Shown: positions 1-6,862 of the stretch, piece by piece
Position numbering within the stretch: the stretch's first letter is position 1
Layout: every line of letters starts with the position of its first letter
Assembly (NCBI GenBank): GCA_964634795.1
Contig: CAZWLL010000029.1
Location: 1 to 23,960 of the forward strand
DNA from: UMGS1696 sp964634795
Lineage (GTDB): Bacteria > Bacillota > Clostridia > Oscillospirales > CAG-272
DNA length: 23,960 bases
Direction of reading: 5' to 3'
Position numbers and translations under genes: made by a program
The notes under the pieces: model-generated
What the model was told of the DNA's origin: nothing
The model's database searches: none
Seen by the model: the letters and a program-made list of their open reading frames with translations, nothing else

Positions 1-13
1 GGTATTCTCGAGA

Positions 14-56
14 GCGAGGCGGTTGTCTATACTACTCAACTGAAGTATATCCTCGT
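14..56 (-). repeat. Structured repeat unit, locus A, distal unit
   Basis: Identical to the proximal unit (122-164) except for its first base on the minus strand. It lies in a 55-bp exact direct repeat (1-55 and 109-163, period 108). The sequence to its left begins another GAGAATACC hairpin arm, so the array may continue beyond the window. Confidence 0.85.
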
Positions 57-78
57 TTAAACTTCAGACTTAATAGCG

Positions 79-117
79 GAGAATACCCGCTTTGCCATAG
101 GCAAAACGGGTATTCTC
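79..117. repeat. Central hairpin of repeat locus A
   Basis: GAGAATACCCG and CGGGTATTCTC form an 11-bp perfect stem that continues, after one mismatch, into TTTGCC-ATA-GGCAAA. It is nearly an 18-bp stem with a 3-nt loop, with no T-run on either side. Confidence 0.85.
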
Positions 118-121
118 GAGA

Positions 122-164
122 GCGAGGCGGTTGTCTATACTACTCAACTGAAGTATATCCTCGC
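122..164 (-). repeat. Structured repeat unit, locus A, proximal unit
   Basis: Complete 43-bp unit. GCGAGG and CCTCGC are the complementary ends, TATACT and AGTATA are inner complementary arms, and AGACAACCGCC is the conserved 3' portion (minus strand). Its first base follows the M24 aminopeptidase stop codon directly. Confidence 0.85.
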
Positions 165-1244
165 TCAGCAGACCTCTATAAGCTCCTTCGGGCAGTCGGT
201 AAGATCTCTCTTGCCGCCTTTTGTTACGAGAACCATATCCTCGATACGGCATCCGTATTTGCCTTCAATGTATATACCGGGCTCGGCAGTAACTATCTGA
301 CCTACCTTAAGCGTAGCATCACCCATTCTTGCGTGAAGTCCGGGCTGTTCATGTATCTCAAGTCCTACACCATGACCGAGTGAATGTCCGAAGCAGCCTT
401 TGTAGCCTGCATTGTCTATAATGTCTCTCGCAACCTTGTCCATTGCGGCATTGTTAGCTCCCTCTGTAATGGCGTCAATAGCGGCAAGCTGTGCCTGTAA
501 AACTGTATTGTACAGCTTCTTCATGTCGTCGTCGGCTTTGCCTATTACTATTGTTCTCGTCATGTCGGAATGGTATCCGTTAACCATAGCGCCGTAGTCC
601 ATTGTCAAGAAGCCGCTCTCGAGTCTGACATTTCTCGGAACGCCGTGAGGTCTTGAAGACGCGGTACCCGATACGCAAATGGTGTCAAAGGAAGGCTTCT
701 GGCTGCCGTGCTTCTTCATGTAATACTCAAGCTCAGCCGCAACCTCAATCTCGGTCATATCTCTTGTTATCGTCTTTAAAATATGTTGGAACGCACCCTC
801 CGCGATTTTCTGTGCGGCTACAATGTTTTCAACCTCATCATCGGTCTTGTATGAACGAATCTCAACGAAAAGTCCGCCCATCGGCTTGTACTCAACTGTG
901 TCATCCCCAACGGAACGCTTAAGTCCCTCAAGCTCCGCACAGGTCATTCTCTGATCTTCATATCCGATTGATTTGATTCCGCAGTCGTGAACAAGCTCTT
1001 TAACAGACGGCTGTCCGGGAAGAGAAACAACAATAGACGGATCTGATTCTTCCTTTGCCGCTTCAATATAACGGAAATCGGCAAAGAGATATGTTTTATC
1101 CGTCGTCACTAAAATATAACCGTCGGGATTGTCAAATCCGGAGAAGTAAAGGTGGTTCTCGGGCGAGTTTACATAAACCGCGTCTATGCCCTGCTTCTTC
1201 ATTTCATTTTGCAAATTAACGATACGATTTGATACAATTGACAT
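165..1244 (-). CDS. M24 family Xaa-Pro aminopeptidase
   Basis: Metal-dependent aminopeptidase of the creatinase/prolidase fold, expected to remove an N-terminal residue before proline in cytosolic peptides. The 359 residues show the usual layout: an N-terminal creatinase-like domain (about 1-125) and a catalytic pita-bread domain (about 135-355). The five expected metal ligands are visible: D216 and D227 (MDYGAMVNGYHSDMTRT), H291 in HSLGHGVGLEIHE, which fits the proline-peptidase signature, E321 (TAEPGIY) and E335 (RIED). There is no signal peptide. The ATG start follows AAAGGA. It lies 19 nt downstream of the yqeG-like stop, so the two are probably co-transcribed. The stop codon TGA is followed one base later by the first unit of a tandem structured repeat. 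Family is certain; Xaa-Pro specificity, as against another M24 activity, is inferred. Confidence 0.95.
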   Translation of the reverse strand: MSIVSNRIVNLQNEMKKQGIDAVYVNSPENHLYFSGFDNPDGYILVTTDKTYLFADFRYIEAAKEESDPSIVVSLPGQPSVKELVHDCGIKSIGYEDQRMTCAELEGLKRSVGDDTVEYKPMGGLFVEIRSYKTDDEVENIVAAQKIAEGAFQHILKTITRDMTEIEVAAELEYYMKKHGSQKPSFDTICVSGTASSRPHGVPRNVRLESGFLTMDYGAMVNGYHSDMTRTIVIGKADDDMKKLYNTVLQAQLAAIDAITEGANNAAMDKVARDIIDNAGYKGCFGHSLGHGVGLEIHEQPGLHARMGDATLKVGQIVTAEPGIYIEGKYGCRIEDMVLVTKGGKRDLTDCPKELIEVC

Positions 1245-1263
1245 AATCTATATATTCCTTTCA

Positions 1264-1779
1264 TTATTTAGCGTTTTTTCGGTTTTTCATGAATTTCTTC
1301 ATATATGGCTTCTCAAGCAATCTCTTAAAACGGAAAAACAATGTTTTCTTATCTTTAATCGGTGGAACGATAATGCAGTACAGCTTCGCACGGTTCGCGC
1401 ACGCCGCATCGGTAAGCAGCTGGTCTCCCAATAATATCGAATTCTCCGCATCCGCTCCGTATTCACGCATCGCAAGCTTCAGCTTACCCGTTTTCGGCTT
1501 TCCTGCGTTTGCATATGCGGCATATCCGAATTCGGAATTGAATTTTTCCACACGCTCAGGCTTGTTGTTTGACACAAACGCAACCTTAATTCCGTTTTCA
1601 GCCATCAGCGCACACCATTTTTTCACATTTTCCGGCGGATACATATCATCATATGTCGCCAAGGTATTATCTATATCCGAAAAGATATATTTCTTTCCGA
1701 GCTCCTTTACATGCTCCGGCGTGAGCTCTTCAAACGACGAATAAACCTCATTAGGCATCAGCAGTTTTTCAAATATCAT
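1264..1779 (-). CDS. YqeG family HAD IIIA-type phosphatase
   Basis: Small cytosolic HAD-superfamily phosphatase of the YqeG group, about 171 residues, the usual family size. HAD motif I is FSDIDNTLATYDD with nucleophile and acid at D35 and D37, motif II is VAFVSNN, and motif III is GDQLLTDAACAN. The C-terminus is strongly basic (KRLLEKPYMKKFMKNRKNAK). The frame is open 17 codons further upstream, to 1830, but I chose the ATG at 1779: GGAGAGAG precedes it at good spacing, the homologous part begins there, and the longer version would run into the terminator at 1820-1856. The physiological substrate is not known to me. It stands between a terminator and the M24 gene and probably begins their short transcript. 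Confidence 0.9.
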   Translation of the reverse strand: MIFEKLLMPNEVYSSFEELTPEHVKELGKKYIFSDIDNTLATYDDMYPPENVKKWCALMAENGIKVAFVSNNKPERVEKFNSEFGYAAYANAGKPKTGKLKLAMREYGADAENSILLGDQLLTDAACANRAKLYCIIVPPIKDKKTLFFRFKRLLEKPYMKKFMKNRKNAK

Positions 1780-1819
1780 TAACTCTCTCCGCTGGATTGA
1801 TTTTATCGTAAAAAAGTAA

Positions 1820-1856
1820 AGAGAACCCACGAAAAGTTTGCTGCCGTGAGTTCTCT
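1820..1856 (-). terminator. Rho-independent terminator after the Gfo/Idh gene
   Basis: On the minus strand AGAGAACTCACG pairs with CGTGGGTTCTCT (12 bp with one G-U pair, 13-nt loop), followed by TTTACTTTTTTA. It lies 68 nt past the Gfo/Idh/MocA stop and before the YqeG-like start, so it separates two transcription units. Confidence 0.8.
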
Positions 1857-1886
1857 GCTACTCTTATTTTATGTCTCTACATTGCT

Positions 1887-1906
1887 CAGTCACAGCAGCG
1901 TGACTG
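1887..1906. other. Small hairpin in the 3' region of the Gfo/Idh gene
   Basis: CAGTCAC and GTGACTG form a 7-bp perfect stem with a 6-nt loop, 18 nt beyond the Gfo/Idh stop. No T-run follows, so it is not a terminator by itself. It may protect the mRNA 3' end ahead of the terminator at 1820-1856. Confidence 0.4.
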
Positions 1907-1924
1907 CCATGTTCATTGCTTGTT

Positions 1925-2914
1925 TCAGTCTTCAATCTTAACGATTGTGCCGGACTCGTCGCTCTTATATGAATTTTCAAGCAATTCGGTAAGAGCTATA
2001 GCATCATCGATGCCGAGATCCTTAGGCGAACCTGTCTTGTTGATGCAAGCGTCAACAAACTGCATAATAGGAGCATCCTTCGGCTTCGGAAGATCGGGCT
2101 TTACGAATCCGTTGAAAATGCCGTCAAGCTTTCTGCTTGAGAACTTAACATCCTCGCCGTGAGCTATAAGTGAGCCTTCGGTACCGTAAATTTCGATAGT
2201 CTGAGGAGAACCTACGGAAATAAATCCTGTTTCGCCTACGCCGAGAGCACCGCCGTCGAATTCGGCAACCGCTACAGCGTTTTCGTCAACCGGCTTGCCG
2301 TAAGGAGATGTGAACATACCGGATATTCTCTTCGGTTTTCCGAGGAAGTACGCAAGGAGGTACATCGGATGGCATCCGAGGTCCATCATAGCGCCGCCTG
2401 CAGCCGCACTCTTGTCAAACCAGTAGTCGGGGAGCCAATTGCCCGATACACCGTTGTGTGCATCTCTTACTCTGACATATGTTACCTTACCAAAAGCGCC
2501 TTCATCGAGCATCTTCTTTGCGAACTGTACGCTGGGTCTGCCTCTCTGAGGATAGCTGATGGTAAATGTAACGCCTGCTTCTTCTATAGCCTTCTTAACA
2601 TCAAGGCATTCGGCAACTGTCGGGCAAAGAGCCTTTTCGGTGAAAATATGCTTGCCTGCTTTTGCGGCTTTAATCAGAATATCATGGTGAGCTGTTGTAG
2701 GAGCGTCACAGAAAACAGCTTCTATATCATCTCTTGCGAGAAGTGTGTCAAGGCAGGGAATGAATTCGCATCCGAGCTCCTTCGCCCAGTTTTCTCCGCG
2801 TTCTTTATCGTCATCCCAAACAGCGACGATTTCAACCTTTCCGCTGTTCTTAAGCTGGGAAGCATATCCGCCTGCATGTACGTGCCATTTGGACAGCATT
2901 GCAACCTTTAACAT
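1925..2914 (-). CDS. Gfo/Idh/MocA family oxidoreductase
   Basis: NAD(P)-dependent sugar or cyclitol dehydrogenase-type protein of 329 residues. The N-terminal Rossmann half covers about 1-120 and the C-terminal substrate/oligomerisation half about 125-325. The dinucleotide motif is not canonical GxGxxG: the N-terminus reads MLKVAMLSKWHVHAGGY. The catalytic Lys motif is TEKAL (K94; EKA instead of the usual EKP). The second-half motif GGAMMDLGCHP supplies the usual Asp178/His182 pair. ATG is preceded by GGAGG at ideal spacing. It starts 35 nt after the alpha/beta hydrolase stop and the pair ends at the terminator at 1820-1856, so I read a two-gene operon. Substrate cannot be assigned. The weak nucleotide motif leaves open a redox-independent or tightly bound cofactor use. 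Confidence 0.93.
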   Translation of the reverse strand: MLKVAMLSKWHVHAGGYASQLKNSGKVEIVAVWDDDKERGENWAKELGCEFIPCLDTLLARDDIEAVFCDAPTTAHHDILIKAAKAGKHIFTEKALCPTVAECLDVKKAIEEAGVTFTISYPQRGRPSVQFAKKMLDEGAFGKVTYVRVRDAHNGVSGNWLPDYWFDKSAAAGGAMMDLGCHPMYLLAYFLGKPKRISGMFTSPYGKPVDENAVAVAEFDGGALGVGETGFISVGSPQTIEIYGTEGSLIAHGEDVKFSSRKLDGIFNGFVKPDLPKPKDAPIMQFVDACINKTGSPKDLGIDDAIALTELLENSYKSDESGTIVKIED

Positions 2915-2949
2915 AATTTACCTCCGTAAATATATAATTTATTTTAAAA

Positions 2950-3684
2950 TCAAAGAGCGTTTTTCTCTATGAAGTCAGCCATAGCTTTAATGTCGCTCGG
3001 ACCGTGAGGGTGATGACCGCAGCCTTTCTTCGCATCCACGATGAGAGGCAAGCCGCGTTTTCTATAGCACTTTTCGAGAACTATTCCGTTTTCATTGTAC
3101 GGTACACATGTATCGGAATCTCCGTACACAAGCGCAACGGGAAGATTATTGTCGGCAAGAATATCAACCTTGTCGATCGGGTGCTCCCTGTACACCATAA
3201 ACGCGGGAACATCGAAGCCGTATGCTTCAACCAATTCATTCCAGCTGTTGTCGCCGAGCGAATCTCCGGCTCCGAATCCCATCGGGCAGCTGTATAAATT
3301 CATCACAGGCGCATCGAGATACAGAAATGAAACATAGTCGGGATGTCTTGCCGCGAAGTTAACCGAGCATATACCGCCGCAGCTCATTCCCACACAGCAG
3401 AATCGCTTTTCCAAGCCGAATTCTTCGGAAAGGAAATCCGCGAATCTAACCTTCATGTCGGAATCATCGTCGGTACCCCAACGATCTCTGTTTTTAATGT
3501 AAGCAAGATGCCATCCTCTCGAGAGCATTTCCTCTTCAAGTGCGGGAAATGCACCGAAATATTCCATTTTCATCATCCACTTACCGTTCGGTTGACTCTT
3601 CGGGACAACAAGTATCGCATCCCGGTCCTCAAAAGTAAAATTAAGCTGCTTGAATCCGCAAAAATCAGAATATGTATATTCCAT
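2950..3684 (-). CDS. Alpha/beta hydrolase
   Basis: Cytosolic serine hydrolase of the alpha/beta fold, 244 residues, with no signal peptide. The nucleophile elbow is GMSCGG with Ser101. A likely acid follows the LVYGDSDTCVP strand and the catalytic His lies in GCGHHPHG near the C-terminus, which gives a complete triad. The N-terminal part (DRDAILVVPKSQPNGKW) resembles esterase-like proteins found near sugar oxidoreductases, but I cannot name a substrate. ATG follows GCGGAGGC at normal spacing. It is first in an operon with the Gfo/Idh gene, transcribed from a strong promoter about 175-200 nt upstream with a long untranslated leader. A deacetylase or esterase acting on a carbohydrate is plausible. 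Confidence 0.88.
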   Translation of the reverse strand: MEYTYSDFCGFKQLNFTFEDRDAILVVPKSQPNGKWMMKMEYFGAFPALEEEMLSRGWHLAYIKNRDRWGTDDDSDMKVRFADFLSEEFGLEKRFCCVGMSCGGICSVNFAARHPDYVSFLYLDAPVMNLYSCPMGFGAGDSLGDNSWNELVEAYGFDVPAFMVYREHPIDKVDILADNNLPVALVYGDSDTCVPYNENGIVLEKCYRKRGLPLIVDAKKGCGHHPHGPSDIKAMADFIEKNAL

Positions 3685-3858
3685 AATAAGCCTCCGCAGT
3701 ATAACGAAGTTATAAAATATTTTTCTATCGGATAAATATTATCACAAATTTCTATTGATTTTGTGATATGAGCTTTGATGAATTAAACAGATTTTTCATG
3801 CCAAAAAGCATAAAACACGGCTTTCGGCGTCAAATCGACCTTGCATCAATTCATCTTA
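3685..3858 (-). other. Long 5' leader of the hydrolase-oxidoreductase operon
   Basis: If transcription starts just below the -10 at 3859-3864, the mRNA leader is about 165 nt long. On the minus strand it carries a long-range inverted repeat (GATGAATT near 3848-3855 with AATTCATC near 3776-3783), a small ATGC/GCAT hairpin with a T-rich loop, and an AT-rich stretch before the ribosome site. I recognised no known riboswitch class and no open frame in it. Confidence 0.35.
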
Positions 3859-3887
3859 AGTATAGCAGTTTATTTTCGCGATGTCAA
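3859..3887 (-). promoter_or_regulatory. Sigma-A promoter for the hydrolase-oxidoreductase operon
   Basis: On the minus strand, TTGACA (3882-3887), a 17-bp spacer, then TATACT (3859-3864). This is a perfect -35 and a 5/6 -10. It points toward the alpha/beta hydrolase at 3684 and lies just past the stop of the upstream GNAT gene. Confidence 0.75.
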
Positions 3888-3903
3888 CACCATAACGATA
3901 AAT

Positions 3904-4395
3904 TCACACAATTAATGCGTAATTATCAATGTCAAGCATTCTGCCGAATTTTTGTCCGACTTCGGGAATTGTTCCGCAGTATGTAAATCCGAACTCCGAG
4001 TGCAGCCTTTTGCTTGCTTCATTTCCCGACGTAATAACGGACACAACACAGTGTGTGTCATCATCGCGCTTGGCTATATCGAGTATATATCCCATAAGTG
4101 CTCTTCCCACACCTTTTTTTCTGTGATTCGGAGATACATATATCGACAGCTCAACCGTGGTTTTATATGCTTCCTTCTGACGATATTTCGACAGACTTGC
4201 GTATCCCAGTATTTCACCGTTCTCATCTCCAACATACAACGGATGATTCTCGTGATTGTGCTCGTCAAACCATTCGTTCCACTCTTCTATCGTGCGCTCA
4301 GTCAAATCGAGAGTCGCCACACCGTTTACAACCTCATAGTTATATATATCAAGGAGCGCGGGAACATCCTCGCGTACAGCTTGCCTGATTTCCAT
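3904..4395 (-). CDS. GNAT family N-acetyltransferase (phosphinothricin acetyltransferase-like)
   Basis: Acetyl-CoA-dependent N-acetyltransferase of 163 residues. Its opening (MEIRQAVREDVPALLDIYN, then NGVATLDLTERT) resembles the PAT/methionine sulfoximine acetyltransferase group. The acetyl-CoA pyrophosphate loop is SPNHRKKGVGRALM at about 113-126, and the late motif is NEASKRLHSEFGF. The ATG comes one base after the MFS stop codon, and its ribosome site (GGAAGGAAG) lies inside the end of the MFS gene, so translation is probably coupled. Such enzymes detoxify small amino-acid-like compounds, and pairing with an efflux or uptake protein fits that role. The exact substrate is inferred only. Confidence 0.9.
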   Translation of the reverse strand: MEIRQAVREDVPALLDIYNYEVVNGVATLDLTERTIEEWNEWFDEHNHENHPLYVGDENGEILGYASLSKYRQKEAYKTTVELSIYVSPNHRKKGVGRALMGYILDIAKRDDDTHCVVSVITSGNEASKRLHSEFGFTYCGTIPEVGQKFGRMLDIDNYALIV

Positions 4396-4396
4396 T

Positions 4397-5596
4397 TTAT
4401 TTTCTTCCTTCCATAACAGCTTCAGATGTTTTTCTTTTTTTAGCCGAGAATCTTATCACAGACACAACGAGCAGTAAGTAAATCAATGTGAAATATACGG
4501 GGAAAGAAATCATTCCGAAAAGCTTTACTATTCCGCCGAATATAAACGGCATCAGTGTGAAGCTTACGTATGCCGCCGCCATCTGCGAGCTTATAACCGA
4601 CTGAGCAATATCGGCACCGAAGCATGACGGAGTCAGGTGCATAAAATTCGGATACATGGGACCGTTGCCGAAACCTATCATAAATAAGCCTATGCAGGCG
4701 AATATCGACGGCAGCGGGAGCAAAATAAGTGCTACCGCAGGAACAAGCATTATAAGTCCGAGCTTGATTATCTGCCATGAGTTCAGCTTGATTGACAGAA
4801 TACCCGAGGTAAATCTTCCGAGTGCCAGGCCTATAAAATAGAATGTGATAATAAACGCGGCTTTATCGGCGGATATGTTCTTGCATTCGACAAGGAAAGA
4901 GCTTCCCCATGTGTTGCATAAATATTCGAGGGTACATGACGAGAAAAAGCATAACCATACGACTCTTATTGCGGGATCCTTTGCCAGTTCCTTCATGCTT
5001 ACCGTTTTAGGTGTAACCTCTTCCGCCGCACCGTATTGATTATCGAATTTCACACGGCTCCATAACGGAAGTGAAACAATCATAATAACCGCAATAACAA
5101 GCTGTACTATACCCGCGTTTCTGTAGCCTATCTGCCAGCTTCCGTATTTTTCGAGAGCCTTCGACATAAACAAAGGGCTGAGCGAAACACCGACACCGTA
5201 CGCACAGTGCAAAAAGCTCATGTGCATTGCCTTATAATGCAGAGCCACATAGGAATTCATTGCGGCGTCAATGCATCCCGCACCGAAGCCTAAAGGAATC
5301 GCGAAAAAGATAATCCACATAATGTTGCCCGAAATCGAATTTCCGAACAAACCGATAACGGTAAGAGCCGTGCTTACTGCCGCAACCTTGCCCGTACCGA
5401 AGCGATTGATTACTCTCGTGCTCGAAAGGCTTGACGCAACGCTGAAAAGCGAAAACAGCGGTGTCAGATACCCCGCAACATCAACGGACAAATTAAAGTC
5501 CTGATACATCACAGGCCATGCGGTACCGAAAAGCGAATCTGGAACGCCGAGACCTATGTACGCAATATAAATTATCACAAGCAGTAAGGTAGCCAT
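4397..5596 (-). CDS. MFS transporter, sugar/fucose permease-like
   Basis: Integral membrane transporter of 399 residues, with about 12 hydrophobic segments in two halves separated by the basic/acidic stretch near 180-205 (VKFDNQYGAAEEVTPKT). The segment IPLGFGAGCIDAAMNSYVALHY...HCAYGVGVSLSPL is typical of the FucP/YbjJ-like part of the major facilitator superfamily. The N-terminus starts directly in the first membrane helix. ATG follows AGAGGAT at good spacing, and an extended -10 promoter lies at 5627-5656. It is the first gene of a two-gene operon with the GNAT enzyme. Direction of transport and substrate (sugar uptake or drug efflux) cannot be read from the sequence. Confidence 0.9.
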   Translation of the reverse strand: MATLLLVIIYIAYIGLGVPDSLFGTAWPVMYQDFNLSVDVAGYLTPLFSLFSVASSLSSTRVINRFGTGKVAAVSTALTVIGLFGNSISGNIMWIIFFAIPLGFGAGCIDAAMNSYVALHYKAMHMSFLHCAYGVGVSLSPLFMSKALEKYGSWQIGYRNAGIVQLVIAVIMIVSLPLWSRVKFDNQYGAAEEVTPKTVSMKELAKDPAIRVVWLCFFSSCTLEYLCNTWGSSFLVECKNISADKAAFIITFYFIGLALGRFTSGILSIKLNSWQIIKLGLIMLVPAVALILLPLPSIFACIGLFMIGFGNGPMYPNFMHLTPSCFGADIAQSVISSQMAAAYVSFTLMPFIFGGIVKLFGMISFPVYFTLIYLLLVVSVIRFSAKKRKTSEAVMEGRK

Positions 5597-5626
5597 ATAA
5601 ATCCTCTTATAACAAAATTCCCATGT

Positions 5627-5656
5627 ATTTTACCACAACCACCTAACCGTTTTCAA
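5627..5656 (-). promoter_or_regulatory. Promoter of the MFS-GNAT operon
   Basis: Minus strand: TTGAAA (5651-5656), 18-bp spacer, TAAAAT (5627-5632) preceded by TGG, which makes an extended -10 (TGGTAAAAT). The MFS start is 30 nt downstream. Confidence 0.6.
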
Positions 5657-5709
5657 GTGTATAAATAGCTAATGTTTTATGATTTGAAATAAGCTTTTCT
5701 GCGGCAACA

Positions 5710-5734
5710 GAAAAAGCCCGACGAATATCGGGCT
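5710..5734 (-). terminator. Terminator between the HMA and MFS genes
   Basis: Minus strand: AGCCCGA, a 6-nt loop, TCGGGCT, then a T-run (GGGCTTTTTC). It lies past the HMA gene and its repeat locus and ahead of the MFS promoter, so it ends the phosphatase-GNAT-HMA transcript. The plus strand also ends in CTTTTC, giving weak bidirectionality. Confidence 0.75.
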
Positions 5735-5744
5735 CTTTTCACTT

Positions 5745-5785
5745 TGCGGCGGTTATCTCCAATATTCAGCTGAAGTTTATCCGCA
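5745..5785 (-). repeat. Structured repeat unit, locus C, distal unit
   Basis: Minus strand: TGCGGATAAACTTCAG at one end and AGATAACCGCCGCA at the other. TGCGG and CCGCA close the unit, and TTCAGCTGAA in the middle is a perfect 10-bp palindrome. It aligns with the units at 122-164 and 6863-6907. It is separated from the assembly gap by a spacer containing the conserved CTCCG block (plus-strand 5808-5812). Confidence 0.75.
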
Positions 5786-5824
5786 CTCAACTGTCAAACC
5801 TAAAAAACGGAGCTTGCAAGGTTG

Positions 5825-5924
5825 NNNNNNNNNNNNNNNNNNNNNNNNNNNNNNNNNNNNNNNNNNNNNNNNNNNNNNNNNNNNNNNNNNNNNNNNNNNN
5901 NNNNNNNNNNNNNNNNNNNNNNNN
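5825..5924. other. Assembly gap of 100 N
   Basis: Exactly 100 N, a scaffold placeholder of unknown true length. Both flanks belong to the structured repeat family, so the missing part should be the rest of the proximal unit and most of the central hairpin. Confidence 0.95.
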
Positions 5925-5936
5925 TATCCGCCGACA
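5925..5936 (-). repeat. Structured repeat unit, locus C, proximal fragment
   Basis: Only the first 12 bases are assembled: TGTCGGCGGATA on the minus strand, starting directly after the HMA stop codon TAA. The same GTCGGCGGATA appears at the second gap (9228-9244). Confidence 0.65.
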
Positions 5937-6155
5937 TTACTCCTCTTTGCAGTCAAAGCCGAGCTTCTTTATAGCTTCGCAAATGAGCTTAGAGTCGAGA
6001 AGCTCGGAGCATGTAATCTTCGCTTTTCCGGTCGCAAGATCCACAATTGCGGAACCTCCGAGTTCCTTTATAACCTTGACTACCTTTTCAACACACTTAT
6101 CACACTTCATACCGCTGATAAGCAGCTCGATTGTTTTTTTCTTTCCGAAAAGCAT
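5937..6155 (-). CDS. Small heavy-metal-associated (HMA) domain protein
   Basis: A single HMA domain of 72 residues, the size of free-standing copper-chaperone-like proteins. The metal site is GMKCDKC (Cys18 and Cys21) in the usual loop after the first strand. A third cysteine pair lies outside the motif (TCSELLD and FDCKEE). The N-terminus is MLFGKKK, a basic lead-in common in Bacillota versions. ATG follows GGGAGGAAT at normal spacing. The gene begins 23 nt after the GNAT stop, in the same operon, and ends flush against a structured repeat and an assembly gap. No P-type ATPase or metal regulator is nearby, so a copper or other soft-metal chaperone role is inferred from the family alone. Confidence 0.87.
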   Translation of the reverse strand: MLFGKKKTIELLISGMKCDKCVEKVVKVIKELGGSAIVDLATGKAKITCSELLDSKLICEAIKKLGFDCKEE

Positions 6156-6178
6156 TATTGTATTCCTCCCGAATAAAT

Positions 6179-6712
6179 TTATTTGTTTTTATTTGTATAA
6201 TAATATGAATGACACGTTTTCTCTTCACCGAGCGCGTCAAACATCATTGTGTAATCCTCAGCGTATTTGTATCCGCATTTTTCTATGGTTCTCCGCGAGG
6301 CTTCATTGTCGGTAAAACAGTCGGCAAAACAAGCATCGAATATGCCGCTCAAATATTCCGTCATTCTCGAAAGCATTTCGGTACCGTAACCGCAGTGCTG
6401 ATAATCCTTTCCGATTACAAAACCAACAGAAACACATGTCATTCCCGCGAATTTTCCGCCTACTCTGTACGGATTAACGTGAAAATACCCAATCAGCTCA
6501 TCAGATTTTAAGACAGCTATTCCCGTGTTATACCGTGTTAACTCGGAATAAAACCAATCGAATCCTTCATCGTTTTTAGCAGGCAAAAATCCCGCGGGAC
6601 GTGTGACAGTCTCATCCGAAAGCAGTTTTCCGAGCGCGTCCTTGTCACCGTCCGCAAGCAAACGGTACGTCAGCCTTTCGGAATACAAAATTTTATTTTC
6701 AAATTCAATCAT
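6179..6712 (-). CDS. GNAT family N-acetyltransferase (RimJ/RimL-like)
   Basis: Acetyl-CoA-dependent acetyltransferase of about 177 residues. The opening (ILYSERLTYRLLADGDKDALGKLLSDE) is typical of the RimJ/RimL-type GNAT subfamily. The CoA-binding region is VGFVIGKDYQHCGYGTEML, and the late motif NEASRRTIEKCGYKY is well kept. A GTG two codons upstream (6718) is an alternative start and is 7 nt from a weak GGGA, while the ATG at 6712 has no good ribosome site. The initiation region lies about 20 nt from the distal unit of the repeat locus that fills the whole gap to the histidine phosphatase gene. It probably shares a transcript with that phosphatase upstream and with the HMA gene downstream. 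The substrate is unknown. Confidence 0.88.
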   Translation of the reverse strand: MIEFENKILYSERLTYRLLADGDKDALGKLLSDETVTRPAGFLPAKNDEGFDWFYSELTRYNTGIAVLKSDELIGYFHVNPYRVGGKFAGMTCVSVGFVIGKDYQHCGYGTEMLSRMTEYLSGIFDACFADCFTDNEASRRTIEKCGYKYAEDYTMMFDALGEEKTCHSYYYTNKNK

Positions 6713-6735
6713 AATCACAAAATTTCCCGAAGTAT

Positions 6736-6775
6736 GGCGGTTGTCTGCATTACTAAGCTTCGATACATCCCCGCT
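6736..6775 (-). repeat. Structured repeat unit, locus B, distal unit
   Basis: Minus strand: AGCGGGGATGTATCGAAG at the start, then a stretch identical to the proximal unit (CTTAGTAATGCAGACAACCG plus CC). The closing CCCCGCT arm is missing; the sequence runs into CATACTTCGGG just upstream of the GNAT start. The centre carries AAGCTT. Confidence 0.75.
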
Positions 6776-6797
6776 ATATTTCTAAGCCTCATAATCG

Positions 6798-6859
6798 GAG
6801 ATTGCCTGCTTGCCGAAGGCAATTTTCAAACTTCTCAAAGTTTGAAAAAAGGCAATCTC
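6798..6859. repeat. Central hairpin of repeat locus B
   Basis: Outer stem GAGATTGCCT / AGGCAATCTC (10 bp) encloses two further perfect hairpins on the same strand: TTGCC-GAA-GGCAA (6810-6822) and TTTTCAAACTT/AAGTTTGAAAA (6823-6848, 4-nt loop). It is a three-stem cruciform-like structure. On the minus strand the closing arm is followed by CTCCG, as at the other loci. Confidence 0.8.
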
Positions 6860-6862
6860 GAT

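Larger units (their letters stand above)
5597..5936. other. Gene-free stretch: promoter, terminator, repeat, assembly gap
   Basis: This 340-base interval between the HMA gene and the MFS gene contains no supportable coding region. From left to right it holds the MFS promoter, a terminator for the upstream minus-strand transcript, one complete structured repeat unit, a spacer with the conserved CTCCG block, 100 N, and 12 bases of a second repeat unit that touch the HMA stop codon. Confidence 0.85.

Noticed and set aside
1..164. CRISPR array (repeat-spacer-repeat pattern)
   Set aside because: Only two units per locus, spacers of about 65-87 bp that are themselves hairpins with conserved end motifs, units that differ between loci, and no cas genes.
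1820..1856. Coding use of the longer YqeG frame to 1830
   Set aside because: It would start in a transcription terminator and lacks a ribosome site; the ATG at 1779 has one.
3685..3858. c-di-GMP (GEMM-I) riboswitch in the hydrolase leader
   Set aside because: GCCGAAAGCC only loosely recalls the GEMM core; the other conserved blocks are missing.
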